DNA of 64,000 bases from Pseudogulbenkiania subflava DSM 22618 (GCF_900177275.1 NZ_FXAG01000019.1:28315-92314); one strand, 5' to 3'. Shown: positions 27,855 to 40,517, numbered from the stretch's first letter. Program-made: numbers and translations. Notes: generated by a model not told the origin, from the letters alone.

Positions 27855-28439
27855 TCAACGTCGCTGCCATGCCAGCCAATGTTCGCGATCGGCAAACACG
27901 GGAAGCGTCTGCCCCACCCGACTCATGTCAAGTAGATCAAACCATGGCAAAAGCCATTGCTGCAATTCCTGCAACGTCGAGCCGAAAGGCGGCCCCTTCA
28001 GGTTATCCCCCAGGAAGAAAAAGCCGGCAAGAACGCCGCCGGGGCGAAGCAAGGTAGCCATTTTCCGTGCATACGCCTCCCTGCTAGCCAGAGGCAAAGC
28101 ACAAAAGAAGGCTCGCTCGTATATCCAATCGTAATCCTGACGTTCCGGCAGCAAGAAAAAATCGGCTTGCTGGACGCAATCGGTACTGGCACCAAGGCTC
28201 GCTCTCGCACGAGCTACGGCCTCCGCACTGAAATCAATCGCGTCAACCTCAAAACCATGGTCAAGCAGCAACTTGACCTCATGAGCGCTGCCACACCCCG
28301 GAACCAGCACCCTGCTGCCCTCAGGCCGGGTCTCAGCAAATACCTGGAATGCAGCAGGAATATCAGCGGTATCCCACGGGGTGACGCCAGATGCATAACG
28401 AACGTCCCAGAAACTGGGTTCGGCGCAATTCTGCTTCAT
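27855..28439 (-). CDS. TPMT-family SAM-dependent methyltransferase
   Basis: A 194-residue class I methyltransferase of the thiopurine S-methyltransferase family. It starts with the conserved SFWDVRYASGVTPWD loop; SAM-binding motif I is RVLVPGCGSAHEV, and ERAFFCALP and GFFFLGDNLKGPPFG are family landmarks. Bacterial members methylate thiopurines, selenium or tellurium compounds; several relatives have unknown substrates. The ATG at 28439 follows AAGGAAG; the longer frame to 28505 overlaps the upstream gene without a ribosome site. It lies 16 bases after a DUF1289 gene and is probably co-transcribed with it. Confidence 0.9.
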   Translation of the reverse strand: MKQNCAEPSFWDVRYASGVTPWDTADIPAAFQVFAETRPEGSRVLVPGCGSAHEVKLLLDHGFEVDAIDFSAEAVARARASLGASTDCVQQADFFLLPERQDYDWIYERAFFCALPLASREAYARKMATLLRPGGVLAGFFFLGDNLKGPPFGSTLQELQQWLLPWFDLLDMSRVGQTLPVFADREHWLAWQRR

Positions 28440-28455
28440 CGCGACTTCCTTAGTA

Positions 28456-28905
28456 TTAGCCTTGGAGCTTATTCCCACTCTTTGCCGGGTCAGCCTCACT
28501 GCCAAGCCATTGGGCAGAATCAGCCAGCCAATCCCTAGCCTCTCCCAGGAGGGCTACATCATCCTTGCCGGCCAAATGTGCGGCCAAGGCACTGTCAGGC
28601 AGATTCATGCGCAGCGATCCGTCCAACTCAAAACGGAACAACAGTTTGGTAAACCCTTGGTACCAGGTCATCGCCCACTCCTCACCATTGACCTCCTGCA
28701 GATCCCACCCCGCCCCCAACAGGCGAGCCCAATCAGCCAAGCGGCGACGAAGCGGCAATCGCCCCCAGACATGACGTTTACCATCCGGAGCCAAGGCACT
28801 CCATTGCGCCACCTCCAGGAACGTTCTGAAACAACCACGGCAGACATTATCACCGAGGGCCGTTGAGCAATGGGCAATACAGGGCGAGTCAGCAGATTCA
28901 GACAT
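28456..28905 (-). CDS. DUF1289 domain protein
   Basis: A 149-residue protein. Residues 7-50 match DUF1289: SPCIAHCS, then NVCRGCFRTFLEVAQWSAL. The four Cys suggest a metal or Fe-S site. The remaining 100 residues, rich in Trp and Leu, are unrecognised, so the protein is longer than the usual stand-alone DUF1289 domain. It is the first gene of a pair with the TPMT-like methyltransferase. Function is unknown for the family. Confidence 0.85.
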   Translation of the reverse strand: MSESADSPCIAHCSTALGDNVCRGCFRTFLEVAQWSALAPDGKRHVWGRLPLRRRLADWARLLGAGWDLQEVNGEEWAMTWYQGFTKLLFRFELDGSLRMNLPDSALAAHLAGKDDVALLGEARDWLADSAQWLGSEADPAKSGNKLQG

Positions 28906-29096
28906 AGTGAACAGCCATAACCATACTAGAGCGTTGATAGACTAAAGCAGCAAGCCGCGATCGTCTATGCGACTAGCGTAGAAGAAGCCGAAAAACCGGC
29001 CGAAGAATAAAGAGATGAAGTGACGGCGGCAGGCTCAATAAGGCCGATGGCGGCAGGGGACTCCGCACAAAGTCCATCAGGAATTTTATAGACAAC

Positions 29097-29119
29097 AAAA
29101 AACCCGGTGAGCACCGGGT
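29097..29119 (-). terminator. Terminator of tRNA-Pro
   Basis: On the minus strand ACCCGGT and ACCGGGT pair around GCTC and are followed by six T residues. Confidence 0.85.
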
Positions 29120-29150
29120 CAGACGTTCTTGATATTCAAGACTTTTTGAT

Positions 29151-29227
<77 letters not shown>

Positions 29228-29242
29228 ACTCAAGAGAACCGC

Positions 29243-29271
29243 ATTATAAATGGATTATTACGACTTGCCAA
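29243..29271 (-). promoter_or_regulatory. Sigma-70 promoter of tRNA-Pro
   Basis: On the minus strand TTGGCA and a perfect TATAAT are separated by exactly 17 bases, 15 bases before the tRNA. The -35 half lies within the end of the MerR-type gene, so the tRNA is expressed independently of that operon. Confidence 0.85.
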
Positions 29272-29611
29272 TCCCACCGTTCAACCATTCGAGAATGGAC
29301 TGCAACTCGGCCCGGACAGCCTGGGCAGTCAGCGGCACCGGACCGGCCGCTTCTTGCCCCAGACGCAGCCTTGCGCCGTGAATGGTGAAACCATCGTCGT
29401 AGAGCAGGCCACGGATACGGCGCACCAGCAAAACCTCATGATGCTGGTAATAGCGACGGTTGCCGCGCCGCTTGACTTGGCGCAACTGGGAGAATTCCTG
29501 CTCCCAGTAACGCAGCACATGCGGTTTGACACCGGTCAGTTCACTGACTTCGCCAATCGTAAAATAACGCTTTGGCGGAATCGGCGGCAGTTCTGCCTCA
29601 GTTATTGGCAT
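29258..29611 (-). CDS. MerR-family transcriptional regulator
   Basis: A 117-residue protein with an N-terminal MerR winged helix ([22 protein letters not shown], residues about 15-36, and [20 protein letters not shown]). It lacks the Cys-rich metal loop of classical MerR and ends in a helix, like the conserved MerR-like gene that follows ihfA in many betaproteobacteria. The ATG at 29611 overlaps the ihfA coding end by 14 bases, so translation is probably coupled. Its targets are unknown. Confidence 0.9.
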   Translation of the reverse strand: MPITEAELPPIPPKRYFTIGEVSELTGVKPHVLRYWEQEFSQLRQVKRRGNRRYYQHHEVLLVRRIRGLLYDDGFTIHGARLRLGQEAAGPVPLTAQAVRAELQSILEWLNGGIGKS

Positions 29612-29894
29612 GATGTTGCTCGACCATTCCCTTGAGTTTCTGGCTTGCATGGAAAGTCACCACGCGGCGGGCAGTGATAGGAATTTCCTCGCCGGTCTTC
29701 GGGTTACGCCCCGGCCGTTGAGGCTTGTCACGCAGCTGGAAATTGCCGAAGCCGGACAGTTTCACACTGTCACCGGATTCCAGCGCCTGGCGGATCTCTT
29801 CGAAGAAAGATTCGACCATGTCCTTGGCTTCACGCTTGTTCAGCCCTACCTTGTCAAACAGCAGGTCGGCCAACTCCGCTTTCGTCAAAGTCAT
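29598..29894 (-). CDS. ihfA: Integration host factor subunit alpha
   Basis: A 98-residue HU/IHF protein. The beta-arm region holds [20 protein letters not shown] with the intercalating proline, and [15 protein letters not shown] follows. IhfA pairs with IhfB to bend DNA sharply. Its place behind pheT is conserved in proteobacteria. Co-transcription with pheST is likely, since only about 90 bases separate the genes and no terminator is visible. Confidence 0.97.
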   Translation of the reverse strand: MTLTKAELADLLFDKVGLNKREAKDMVESFFEEIRQALESGDSVKLSGFGNFQLRDKPQRPGRNPKTGEEIPITARRVVTFHASQKLKGMVEQHHANN

Positions 29895-29986
29895 GATTAC
29901 CCCTTAACATACCGATCAAAAATAAAACAAAGCGGCTTCCGCTGCAAGCACGCACGGAAGCCCGCCAACACTTCCGACCTGCCCGG

Positions 29987-32347
29987 TCAGAGGCGCAAGG
30001 TCGCCCCATGATTGGTCGACACGGCTTCCAGCAGGCTGCTCACCACCACCTCGACCTCGGCATCGGTCAGCGTCTTGGCCTGATCCTGCAACAGGACACG
30101 GAACGCCAGGCTCTTCTTACCCTCCGGCACGCCTTTGCCGCGGTAAACGTCGAACAGCGCCACTTCGCTGACAATCTCGGCGGCCACCTGACGGAAGCTG
30201 GCCAGCATGGCGCCAACTTCCACCTGCTCGTCCACCACCAGCGCCAGGTCACGGCGTACCGGCTGGAACTTGCTGACAGGAGCCGCCTTGACGTGGCGCT
30301 GTGCTTCCACGACAGCGTATTCCAGCTCAAAGACCACAGGCGCGGAAGGCAGATCGTACTGCTGCACCCACTGCGGATGCAGTTCGCCGATCACCCCGAC
30401 CAGCTGGCCGGCCAGGAAGATTTCGGCACAACGGCCGGGGTGGCAGGCCGGGTGGGCCGCCTTGCGGAATTCGGCCGGCTGCGGATGCAGCAGCGCTTCG
30501 ACATCGGCCTTGACGTCGAAAAAGTCGACACGCTCGGTCTTGGCACCCCACTGCTCCGGCAGGCGGGAACCCCAGGCGAGACCAGCGATCTTTTCCGGCT
30601 GGTCGAAACCTTCGGCCGACTTGCGGAAAGTCCGAGCCACTTCGAATACGCGAACGCGCGGCTGCTTGCGGTTGACGTTACCGACCAGCACATCGACCAG
30701 GCCACCCAGCAGGGTCGAGCGCATCACACTCATTTGAGCGGCGATCGGGTTGATCAGCCTGACCGGATCGGCATTGCCGGCAAAATCACGCTCCCAGCGC
30801 TCATCGACGAAGGCATAGCTGACCACTTCCTGATAGTCGCGCGCCGCCAGTTGCTGACGGATCAATTCACGCGGCCGGCGTGTTTCCGGCAGCGGCAACA
30901 TCTTCATACGCGAGCGCGGGGCATCGGACGGGATGGCATCGTAGCCGTAGACACGGGCCACTTCCTCGATCAGATCCTCTTCGATCTCGATATCGAAGCG
31001 GAATGCCGGCGGCGCAACGGCAAAACCTTCGGCCGTGTTGTCGTAGTCCAGGCCCAAGCGGGAGAAAATGGCCGCGATGGCATCGGGCACCAGATCGAGG
31101 CCGAGCACCTTGTTGACACGCGCACTGCGCACCGCCACGGCCTGGCGCTGCGGCAACTGGCCCTGCGCCTCGGTCAGCGGCCCGGCTTCACCACCGCAGA
31201 TCTCGACGATCAGCGCGGTGGCACGCTCGATGGCATCCCGCTGCTGCTGGAAGTCCACCCCGCGCTCGAAACGATAGGACGAGTCCGAACCGAAGCCCAG
31301 CTCACGCGCCTTGCCGGCGATCATCTCCGGTGCAAAGAACGCACTCTCGAGGAATACATCCTGAGATGCCGTGGTAACACCGCTTCCCAGCCCGCCCATG
31401 ATGCCGGCGATGGCCACCGGTTTAGAGTCGTCGGCAATCACCATCAGATGGTCCCCCAGCGCCACTTCCTGCTCGTTCAGACACACCAGTTTCTCGCCTG
31501 CACGGGCCATGCGCACGGTGATGGCACCGTCCAGCTTGGCGAGATCGAAGGCGTGCATCGGCTGGCCGAGTTCCAGCAGGATGTAGTTGGTGACGTCAAC
31601 GATGGCCGAGATCGAGCGCAGGCCGGAACGCTCCAGGCGGCGCTTCATCCAGTCCGGCGTCGGTGCGGCGGCGTTGACGCCCTTCACCACGCGGCCGATG
31701 TAGCGGCCGCAGCCTTGCGGGGCGTCGATGCGCACCGGCAAGGTCTGGTCGTGCGCCGGCACCACCGGGGCGATCGCTACCGGCTGCAAGGCGCTATCGG
31801 TCAGTGCCGCCACTTCACGGGCCAGGCCTTTGATCGACAGGCAATCGGCACGGTTCGGGGTGATCTTGAGGGTAAACAGGCTGTCGTCCAGCGACAGATA
31901 GTCGCGGATGCTCGTGCCGACCGGGGCATCGGCCGGCAGCAGCAGCAAGCCGTCGGCGTCGTCCGGCACGCCCAGTTCCTTGCCAGAACACAGCATGCCA
32001 CCGGATTCGACGCCGCGCATCTTGGTCGGCTTGATCTTGAAGTCGCCCGGCAGCACGGCGCCCGGCAGGGCGCACGGCACTTTCAGGCCGACGGCGACGT
32101 TCGGCGCTCCGCAGACGATCTGGATCAGCTCGCCGGTGCCAGCATCGACCTTGGTCACGCGCAGACGGTCGGCATTCTCGTGCTTGACGACTTCCTTGAC
32201 CTCGGCGATGACCACGCCGCTAAAGGCCGGTGCCGCAGCATTGACCTCTTCAACCTCGAGGCCGGCCATGGTCAACAGATAAGAAAGCTCGTCGGTATTC
32301 AGGGACGGATTGACCCAGCTACGCAGCCACTGTTCGGAAAATTGCAT
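29987..32347 (-). CDS. pheT: Phenylalanyl-tRNA synthetase beta subunit
   Basis: A 786-residue subunit of normal length. Domains in order: an N-terminal tRNA-binding OB fold (about 40-150, VVKHENADRLRVTKVD), the B3/B4 editing domain (about 210-380, with FERGVDFQQQRDAIERA), B5 (about 400-475, with AFRFDIEIEEDLIEEVARVYGYD), the catalytic-like core and a C-terminal anticodon-binding FDX-ACB domain (about 695-786). It forms the (alpha-beta)2 enzyme with PheS, 23 bases upstream. It also edits mischarged Tyr. Confidence 0.98.
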   Translation of the reverse strand: MQFSEQWLRSWVNPSLNTDELSYLLTMAGLEVEEVNAAAPAFSGVVIAEVKEVVKHENADRLRVTKVDAGTGELIQIVCGAPNVAVGLKVPCALPGAVLPGDFKIKPTKMRGVESGGMLCSGKELGVPDDADGLLLLPADAPVGTSIRDYLSLDDSLFTLKITPNRADCLSIKGLAREVAALTDSALQPVAIAPVVPAHDQTLPVRIDAPQGCGRYIGRVVKGVNAAAPTPDWMKRRLERSGLRSISAIVDVTNYILLELGQPMHAFDLAKLDGAITVRMARAGEKLVCLNEQEVALGDHLMVIADDSKPVAIAGIMGGLGSGVTTASQDVFLESAFFAPEMIAGKARELGFGSDSSYRFERGVDFQQQRDAIERATALIVEICGGEAGPLTEAQGQLPQRQAVAVRSARVNKVLGLDLVPDAIAAIFSRLGLDYDNTAEGFAVAPPAFRFDIEIEEDLIEEVARVYGYDAIPSDAPRSRMKMLPLPETRRPRELIRQQLAARDYQEVVSYAFVDERWERDFAGNADPVRLINPIAAQMSVMRSTLLGGLVDVLVGNVNRKQPRVRVFEVARTFRKSAEGFDQPEKIAGLAWGSRLPEQWGAKTERVDFFDVKADVEALLHPQPAEFRKAAHPACHPGRCAEIFLAGQLVGVIGELHPQWVQQYDLPSAPVVFELEYAVVEAQRHVKAAPVSKFQPVRRDLALVVDEQVEVGAMLASFRQVAAEIVSEVALFDVYRGKGVPEGKKSLAFRVLLQDQAKTLTDAEVEVVVSSLLEAVSTNHGATLRL

Positions 32348-32370
32348 TGTATGTATTCCCCTGCCCGCGA

Positions 32371-33416
<1,046 letters not shown>

Positions 33417-33433
33417 CATCTCGAAAAGCGTGT

Positions 33434-33465
33434 AAAAAAAAGGGAGGCATCACTGCCTCCCTTTT
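33434..33465 (-). terminator. Intrinsic terminator between rplT and pheS
   Basis: On the minus strand AAAAGGGAGGCA and TGCCTCCCTTTT pair around GTGA and are followed by a run of T residues, 14 bases after the rplT stop. Confidence 0.85.
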
Positions 33466-33478
33466 GACCGTCCAGCGA

Positions 33479-33835
33479 TTAAGCGAGGCTTGCTTTCGCT
33501 TTTTCAACGATCTGGGCAAAAGCCGGCTTATCGAACACGGCCAGATCGGCCAGGACCTTGCGGTCGATTTCGATGGCAGCCTTCTTCAGACCGTTCATGA
33601 ACTTGCTGTAGGACAGACCCAGTTCACGCGCACCGGCGTTGATACGGGCGATCCACAGCTGGCGGAACTGGCGCTTTTTCTGACGACGGTCGCGGTAAGC
33701 GTATTGACCGGCTTTCATCACCGCCTGTTTGGCGATGCGATAGACGTTCTTGCGACGGCCGCGATAGCCTTTCGCCAGAGCAAGGATTTTCTTGTGACGA
33801 GCGCGAGCGGTTACACCGCGTTTAACACGAGGCAT
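33479..33835 (-). CDS. rplT: 50S ribosomal protein L20
   Basis: A 118-residue, highly basic ribosomal protein ([40 protein letters not shown]) of normal length. L20 is needed for early 50S assembly and in some bacteria represses its own operon by binding a leader that mimics its rRNA site. It follows rpmI by 12 bases. Confidence 0.98.
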   Translation of the reverse strand: MPRVKRGVTARARHKKILALAKGYRGRRKNVYRIAKQAVMKAGQYAYRDRRQKKRQFRQLWIARINAGARELGLSYSKFMNGLKKAAIEIDRKVLADLAVFDKPAFAQIVEKAKASLA

Positions 33836-33847
33836 TGATCAAACTCC

Positions 33848-34045
33848 TTAAGCGTAGGGCATCATTGCACGAACGGACGCCATGTTGCTTGCGTCCACCA
33901 TGGTGGTGCCACGCAGTTGGCGTTTGTTCTTGGTGGTTTTCTTGGTCAGGATATGACGCTTGAACGCCATAGAGCGCTTGACACCACCACCACCCAATAC
34001 GTTGAGGCGTTTTTTCGCGCTCGACTTGGTCTTCATCTTCGGCAT
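33848..34045 (-). CDS. rpmI: 50S ribosomal protein L35
   Basis: A 65-residue basic protein beginning [20 protein letters not shown], the usual L35 start, with [20 protein letters not shown] following. The ATG at 34045 is chosen because it matches the family N-terminus and follows CAGGAG; the upstream in-frame extension is not coding. It lies between infC and rplT, as in most bacteria. Confidence 0.98.
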   Translation of the reverse strand: MPKMKTKSSAKKRLNVLGGGGVKRSMAFKRHILTKKTTKNKRQLRGTTMVDASNMASVRAMMPYA

Positions 34046-34197
34046 GGAAAACTCCTGCTGAATTTCTTTAGATCCGACGCACGGTGATCTTTCGATGCTT
34101 GCAAACCGTGACGTCCCGCTTTTTGTTGCAGCGCCTAAACGCCACAAAATCAACACGGCAGGCGAACCTGCCGTGTCAAACCGCTGATTATACCCGA

Positions 34198-34722
34198 TTA
34201 TTTCTTTTTCGGGGCAATCATCATTACCATCTGGCGACCTTCCAGGCGCGGGAACTGCTCGACCGTGCCAACTTCGGCCAGATCCGCCTCTACCCGCTTG
34301 AGCAGGGCCAGGCCGATGTCCTGGTGAGCCATTTCGCGACCGCGGAAACGCAGCGTCACCTTGGCCTTGTCGCCGTCGTTCAGGAAGCGGACCAGGTTGC
34401 GCAGCTTGACGCCGTAGTCGCCGTCGTCGGTACCCGGACGGAACTTGACTTCCTTGATCTGGACCTGCTTCTGCTTGAGCTTGGCTTCGTGACGCTTCTT
34501 GGACGTTTCGTACTTGTACTTGCCGTAGTCCATCAGCTTGCAGACAGGTGGCTGAGCGGTCGGAGAGATCTCAACCAGATCGATATCCAACTCCTCGGCC
34601 GTCGCCATTGCCTCACGCAGACTCACGATGCCGAGCTGCTCGCCTTCCTTACCTACCAGACGGATTTCGCGGGCGGTAATTTCGCCGTTGATCCGTGCTT
34701 CACGTTCCTGAGCTATAGCCAA
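34198..34722 (-). CDS. infC: Translation initiation factor IF-3 (TTG start)
   Basis: A 174-residue two-domain factor: N-domain ([40 protein letters not shown]), a Lys-rich linker helix and a C-domain ([36 protein letters not shown]). IF-3 keeps ribosomal subunits apart and rejects wrong start codons. The start is TTG at 34722, preceded by AGGAG at seven bases; no ATG or GTG serves. Rare start codons on infC are the known basis of IF-3 autoregulation in E. coli, where AUU is used. Confidence 0.96.
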   Translation of the reverse strand: MAIAQEREARINGEITAREIRLVGKEGEQLGIVSLREAMATAEELDIDLVEISPTAQPPVCKLMDYGKYKYETSKKRHEAKLKQKQVQIKEVKFRPGTDDGDYGVKLRNLVRFLNDGDKAKVTLRFRGREMAHQDIGLALLKRVEADLAEVGTVEQFPRLEGRQMVMMIAPKKK

Positions 34723-34758
34723 ATCTCCTATTAACTGTTCATCAAGCCCGACACCGCG

Positions 34759-36657
34759 TCACTGAGGCATGTCAGCCTTCAGCCGTGCCGCGAAGTCGTC
34801 CAGCGTCAGCTGGCCCAAGTCTTCGCCACGAGCACGAACGGCAATCAGACCGTCTGCCTTTTCCTTGTCGCCCACAATGATCTGGAACGGCAGTTTTTGC
34901 AGACTGTGTTCGCGGATTTTATAGCTGATCTTTTCATTCCTCAAGTCGAGCTCGACGCGGAAGCCTTGTTTCTTCAGCGTTTGCGCCACAACAGAGGCAT
35001 AATCGGCCTGTGCTTCAGTGATGTTCATCACCACCATCTGCACCGGAGCCAGCCACAACGGGAAGGCGCCGGCATGGTTCTCGATCAGGATGCCAAGGAA
35101 GCGCTCGAGCGAACCCAGGATGGCCCGGTGCAGCATCACCGGGCGCTTGCGGCTGTTGTCTTCCGCCACGTATTCGGCCCCCAGACGCTCCGGCAGCACG
35201 TAGTCGAGCTGCAGCGTGCCGCACTGCCAGGAACGGCCGAGCGCATCCTTGATGTGGTACTCGATCTTCGGGCCGTAGAAAGCACCCTCGCCCGGCAACT
35301 CTTCCCATTCGATGCCGCAGGCACGCAGCGCTTCGCGCAGGCCGTTCTCGGCACGATCCCACGCCTCCAGCGTACCGGCGTACTTCTCCGGACGCAGCGA
35401 CAGTTTGACCGAGACATTGTCGAAGCCGAACTGGCGGTAGACACGCATGGTCAGTTCGTTGAAGGCGCGCGCCTCTTCGATAATCTGCTCTTCGGCACAG
35501 AAGATATGGGCGTCATCCTGCACAAAACCGCGCACGCGCATGATGCCGTGCAGCGCGCCGGATGGCTCGTTGCGGTGGCAGGCGCCGAATTCGGCGTAGC
35601 GCAGCGGCAGGTCACGGTAGGAACGCAGACCCTGGTTGAATACCTGCACATGCCCCGGACAGTTCATCGGCTTGACCGCGTAGTCGCGCTTTTCCGACTC
35701 GGTGGTGAACATGTTCTCGCGGTAGTTTTCCCAGTGGCCAGACTTTTCCCACAGGATGCGATCCATCACCAGCGGGGTGCGAATTTCCTGGTAGCCGGCT
35801 TCGCCCAGGGTACGACGCATGTACTGCTCAACCGACTGCCACAACTGCCAACCCTTGGGATGCCAGAACACCATGCCCGGCGCCTCATCCTGCAGGTGGA
35901 ACAGGTCGAGCTGCTTGCCGAGCTTGCGATGATCGCGCTTCTCAGCCTCTTCCAGCATGTAGAGGTACTGAGCCAGGTCTTCCTTCTTGGCCCAAGCGGT
36001 ACCGTAGACACGCTGCAGCATCTCGTTCTTGCTGTCGCCGCGCCAGTAGGCGCCGGCCACCTTCATCAGCTTGAACACCTTGAGCTTACCGGTGGATGGC
36101 ACGTGCGGACCGCGACAGAGGTCGGTGAAGCCGCCTTCACGGTACAGCGACAGCACTTCGCCCTGCGGGATCGACTCGATGATCTCGGCCTTGTAGTGCT
36201 CTCCGATCGATTTGAAGTAGGCGATCGCCTCGTCGCGCGGCAGTTCGTAGCGCTCGACCGGGATATCCTTCTTGGCGAGCTCGGTCATCTTCTGCTCGAT
36301 GGCAGCCAGGTCTTCCGGCGTGAACGGGCGCTTGTAGCTGAAGTCGTAGTAGAAGCCGTTTTCGATTTCCGGCCCGATCGTCACCTGTGCCTCGGGGAAC
36401 AGTTCCTTGACGGCGTAGGCCAGCAAGTGGGCGGTGGAGTGACGGATGATGGACAGGCCGTCGGCATCCTTATCGGTAACGATAGCCAGGTCCGCGTCGC
36501 GATCGATCACGTAACTGGTATCGACGAGCTGGCCGTCGACTCGGCCGGCCAGCGAGGCGCGCGCCAGACCGGTACCGATGGAGGCAGCGACCTCGTACAC
36601 CGAAACCGGTTTATCGAAGGAACGGACGGAGCCGTCGGGCAAGCGAATATCAGGCAT
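34759..36657 (-). CDS. thrS: Threonyl-tRNA synthetase
   Basis: A 632-residue class II synthetase. Domains: N-terminal TGS (1-62), the editing domain SAD (about 65-225, with the [16 protein letters not shown] metal/editing motif and the [13 protein letters not shown] segment), the catalytic core (about 240-530, with [32 protein letters not shown]) and an anticodon-binding domain at the end. Residues Cys, His and His for catalytic Zn2+ are visible. It is the first gene of thrS-infC-rpmI-rplT; infC begins 36 bases downstream. Confidence 0.98.
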   Translation of the reverse strand: MPDIRLPDGSVRSFDKPVSVYEVAASIGTGLARASLAGRVDGQLVDTSYVIDRDADLAIVTDKDADGLSIIRHSTAHLLAYAVKELFPEAQVTIGPEIENGFYYDFSYKRPFTPEDLAAIEQKMTELAKKDIPVERYELPRDEAIAYFKSIGEHYKAEIIESIPQGEVLSLYREGGFTDLCRGPHVPSTGKLKVFKLMKVAGAYWRGDSKNEMLQRVYGTAWAKKEDLAQYLYMLEEAEKRDHRKLGKQLDLFHLQDEAPGMVFWHPKGWQLWQSVEQYMRRTLGEAGYQEIRTPLVMDRILWEKSGHWENYRENMFTTESEKRDYAVKPMNCPGHVQVFNQGLRSYRDLPLRYAEFGACHRNEPSGALHGIMRVRGFVQDDAHIFCAEEQIIEEARAFNELTMRVYRQFGFDNVSVKLSLRPEKYAGTLEAWDRAENGLREALRACGIEWEELPGEGAFYGPKIEYHIKDALGRSWQCGTLQLDYVLPERLGAEYVAEDNSRKRPVMLHRAILGSLERFLGILIENHAGAFPLWLAPVQMVVMNITEAQADYASVVAQTLKKQGFRVELDLRNEKISYKIREHSLQKLPFQIIVGDKEKADGLIAVRARGEDLGQLTLDDFAARLKADMPQ

Positions 36658-36712
36658 GTGAACTCCAACGCAGTAGGGCCGGGCAAGGCGCGATCAGATT
36701 TGGAAAAACAAA

Positions 36713-36742
36713 AAAAAAGTGCGGCCAAAGCCGCACTTTTTT
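36713..36742 (-). terminator. Terminator of tRNA-Val, upstream of thrS
   Basis: AAAAAAGTGCGGC and GCCGCACTTTTTT form a 13-bp stem around CAAA. It separates the leftward tRNA-Val from the thrS operon. Confidence 0.9.
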
Positions 36743-36829
36743 GCATGGAACATCCCGCAAGGCGCGACTAGCGCGAATAACGGGTGATAGTAGTTCGGAA
36801 AGCCATTTCCGGGAATGCTCCATTGCTGA

Positions 36830-38152
<1,323 letters not shown>

Positions 38153-38286
38153 GGCGCTGGAACCGGGGCAGCAGACCACGGTCATACCGGGTTTGCGCTA
38201 CCGCCACGGTTGGAAAAGCAACACGGCGTGGCTACAATGGCCCGCTTCGGATACTGATAGACAACAAACATAAGGGAATTAACACG

Positions 38287-38616
38287 ATGTTCATCACCCC
38301 CGCATTCGCTGCCGGTACCGCACCGGGCGGCTTCGACCTATCGACTGTGACGGGTTTCCTGCCGATGGTCGTGATTTTTGCGCTGTTCTGGTTCCTGCTG
38401 GTACGCCCGCAGCAGAAGCGCGCGAAGGAACAGCAGAAGATGCTGTCCGAAATCACCAAGGGTGACGAGGTGGTAACCCAGGGCGGCATCGTGGGTCGTG
38501 TAACCAAGGCCGGCGAACAATATCTGTCGGTAGAGATTGCCAACGGCGTGGAAGTCCAGATTCAGCGCGGCGCGGTCGCAGCCAAGCTGGAAAAGGGCAC
38601 CATCAAGTCCCTGTAA
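38287..38616 (+). CDS. yajC: Sec translocon accessory protein YajC
   Basis: A 109-residue protein with one N-terminal membrane helix (LPMVVIFALFWFLLVRPQQK, about 22-41) and the conserved cytoplasmic GDEVVTQGGIVGRVTKAGEQY stretch. It associates with SecDF at the translocon. It is 134 bases behind tgt and 54 bases before secD. Confidence 0.97.
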   Translation: MFITPAFAAGTAPGGFDLSTVTGFLPMVVIFALFWFLLVRPQQKRAKEQQKMLSEITKGDEVVTQGGIVGRVTKAGEQYLSVEIANGVEVQIQRGAVAAKLEKGTIKSL

Positions 38617-38624
38617 TGCATCCT

Positions 38625-38644
38625 GGCCGCCCTCGTGGGCGGCC
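38625..38644 (+). terminator. Hairpin between yajC and secD
   Basis: GGCCGCCC and GGGCGGCC form a short stem around TCGT, followed by GTTTCCCTT. It is more likely to attenuate than to stop transcription fully. Confidence 0.4.
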
Positions 38645-38670
38645 GTTTCCCTTCTGCCAGACTCTCGCTC

Positions 38671-40512
38671 ATGAACCGCTATCCACTCTGGAAATACTTC
38701 ATCATCGTGGTAGCGCTGATCGTCTCGACGATCTACACGCTGCCCAACTTCTTCGGCGAGACTCCCGCCGTCCAGATTTCCAGCTCGCGTCAGTCCATTC
38801 CGGTGGACACCGCGCTGATGGGCCGCGTCGAAGCCGCGCTGACTGCCCAGCACATCACGCCGGACGGCCTGTTCCTGGACGGCAACAGCCTCAAGGTTCG
38901 CTTCCATGATCCGGACACCCAGATCAAGGGGCGCGACGTCATCCAGCAGGCTCTTGGCGATCAGTACATCATCGCACTGAACCTTCTGGCGGCCTCGCCC
39001 GACTGGCTGACCAAGCTCAAGGCCTACCCGATGTTCCTGGGCCTCGACCTGCGTGGCGGCGTGCACTTCCTGTTGGAAGTGGACATGAAGGCGGCTACCG
39101 ACAAGACCATGGAACGCTATGCCGGCGATATCCGCCGCGAGTTCAAGGACAAGAAGGTCCGCTTCGGCGCCATCAAGCGCAACGGCAACACGCTGGAAGT
39201 GCAACTGCGTGACGCGGCCACACTAAAGGCCGCCGAAGACGCCGTGGCGCGTGCCCTGCCCTCGCTGAGCTTCACCAGCGATGAAAACAGCTTCAAGCTG
39301 AGCCTGACGCTGAAGCCGGAAGAAATCACTCGTATCCAGAGTGATGCGGTGAAGCAGAACATCACCACCCTGCATAACCGCGTGAACGAACTCGGCGTAG
39401 CCGAACCGGTGATCCAGCAATCCGGCTCCAACCGTATCGTGGTGCAGTTACCGGGCGTGCAGGATACCGCCAAGGCCAAGGACATCCTCGGCCGTACCGC
39501 CACGCTGGAAGTACGCATGGTGTCCGACGACCAGAGCATGGTGGCCGAGGCGCTGGCTGGCAACGTGCCCGGCGGCTACGACCTGCTGGACGAGCTGACG
39601 CCGCGTGGCCCGCAGAAGATTCTGGTGAGCAAGGAAGTGGAACTGACTGGTGACAACATCAACGACGCCCAGCCGGGCTTCGATGAGAACGGCACGCCGG
39701 CAGTGCACATCAATCTCGACTCGACCGGGGCTTCAATCTTCCGCCAAGTAACGGCGGAGAACATCGGCAAGCGCATGGCGATGGTGCTGGTGGAAAAAGG
39801 CCGTGCAGAAGTGGTGACCGCACCGGTGATCCGTAGCGAGATCGGCGGTGGCCGGGTGCAGATTTCCGGCAGCATGAACGTGGCCGAAGCCAACGACACC
39901 GCGCTGTTGCTGCGCGCCGGTTCTCTGGCCGCGCCGATGAACATCATTGAAGAGCGCACGGTCGGCCCGAGCCTCGGCAAGGAGAACATCGAGAAGGGCT
40001 TCCACTCCACTCTGTGGGGCTTTGCCGCCATCGCCGTGTTCATGCTGATCTACTACCGTGTGTTCGGTCTGATCTCGGCGCTGTCGCTGGGCGTCAACCT
40101 GTTCATGCTGGTGGCGCTGCTGTCGATGCTACAGGCCACGCTGACGCTGCCGGGCATCGCGGCCATCGCGCTGACGCTGGGTATGGCGATCGACGCCAAC
40201 GTACTGATCAACGAGCGCATCCGCGAGGAACTGCGCAATGGCGTACCGCCGCACTCGGCGATCCAGGCCGGTTACCAGCACGCCTGGGCGACCATTCTCG
40301 ACTCCAACATCACCACGCTGATCGCCGGTCTTGCACTGCTGATCTTCGGTTCCGGCCCGGTGCGCGGTTTTGCCGTGGTGCACTGCCTGGGCATCCTGAC
40401 CTCGATGTTCTCGGCGGTGCTGGTATCGCGCGGCTTCGTGAACCTGTGGTACGGCCGCCAGCGGCGCCTGACCACGGTATCGATCGGCCAGGTCTGGAAA
40501 CCTGAAACGTAA
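38671..40512 (+). CDS. secD: Protein translocase subunit SecD
   Basis: A 613-residue inner-membrane protein with one N-terminal helix, a large periplasmic P1 domain (about 30-440; MFLGLDLRGGVHFLLEVDMK at its start) and five C-terminal helices. The D5-like motif GMAIDANVLINERIREE, whose aspartate takes part in proton-driven export, is present. The ATG at 38671 matches the family start MNRYPLWKY. It works with SecF to pull preproteins into the periplasm. Confidence 0.97.
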   Translation: MNRYPLWKYFIIVVALIVSTIYTLPNFFGETPAVQISSSRQSIPVDTALMGRVEAALTAQHITPDGLFLDGNSLKVRFHDPDTQIKGRDVIQQALGDQYIIALNLLAASPDWLTKLKAYPMFLGLDLRGGVHFLLEVDMKAATDKTMERYAGDIRREFKDKKVRFGAIKRNGNTLEVQLRDAATLKAAEDAVARALPSLSFTSDENSFKLSLTLKPEEITRIQSDAVKQNITTLHNRVNELGVAEPVIQQSGSNRIVVQLPGVQDTAKAKDILGRTATLEVRMVSDDQSMVAEALAGNVPGGYDLLDELTPRGPQKILVSKEVELTGDNINDAQPGFDENGTPAVHINLDSTGASIFRQVTAENIGKRMAMVLVEKGRAEVVTAPVIRSEIGGGRVQISGSMNVAEANDTALLLRAGSLAAPMNIIEERTVGPSLGKENIEKGFHSTLWGFAAIAVFMLIYYRVFGLISALSLGVNLFMLVALLSMLQATLTLPGIAAIALTLGMAIDANVLINERIREELRNGVPPHSAIQAGYQHAWATILDSNITTLIAGLALLIFGSGPVRGFAVVHCLGILTSMFSAVLVSRGFVNLWYGRQRRLTTVSIGQVWKPET

Positions 40513-40517
40513 GCATG

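Noticed and set aside
36658..36712. T-box or attenuator in the thrS leader
   Set aside because: The hairpin upstream belongs to the tRNA-Val terminator. No T-box core (specifier loop or TGGNACC bulge) was found.
34897..36771. 624-codon plus-strand frame opposite thrS
   Set aside because: Antisense shadow of thrS, made open by codon bias.
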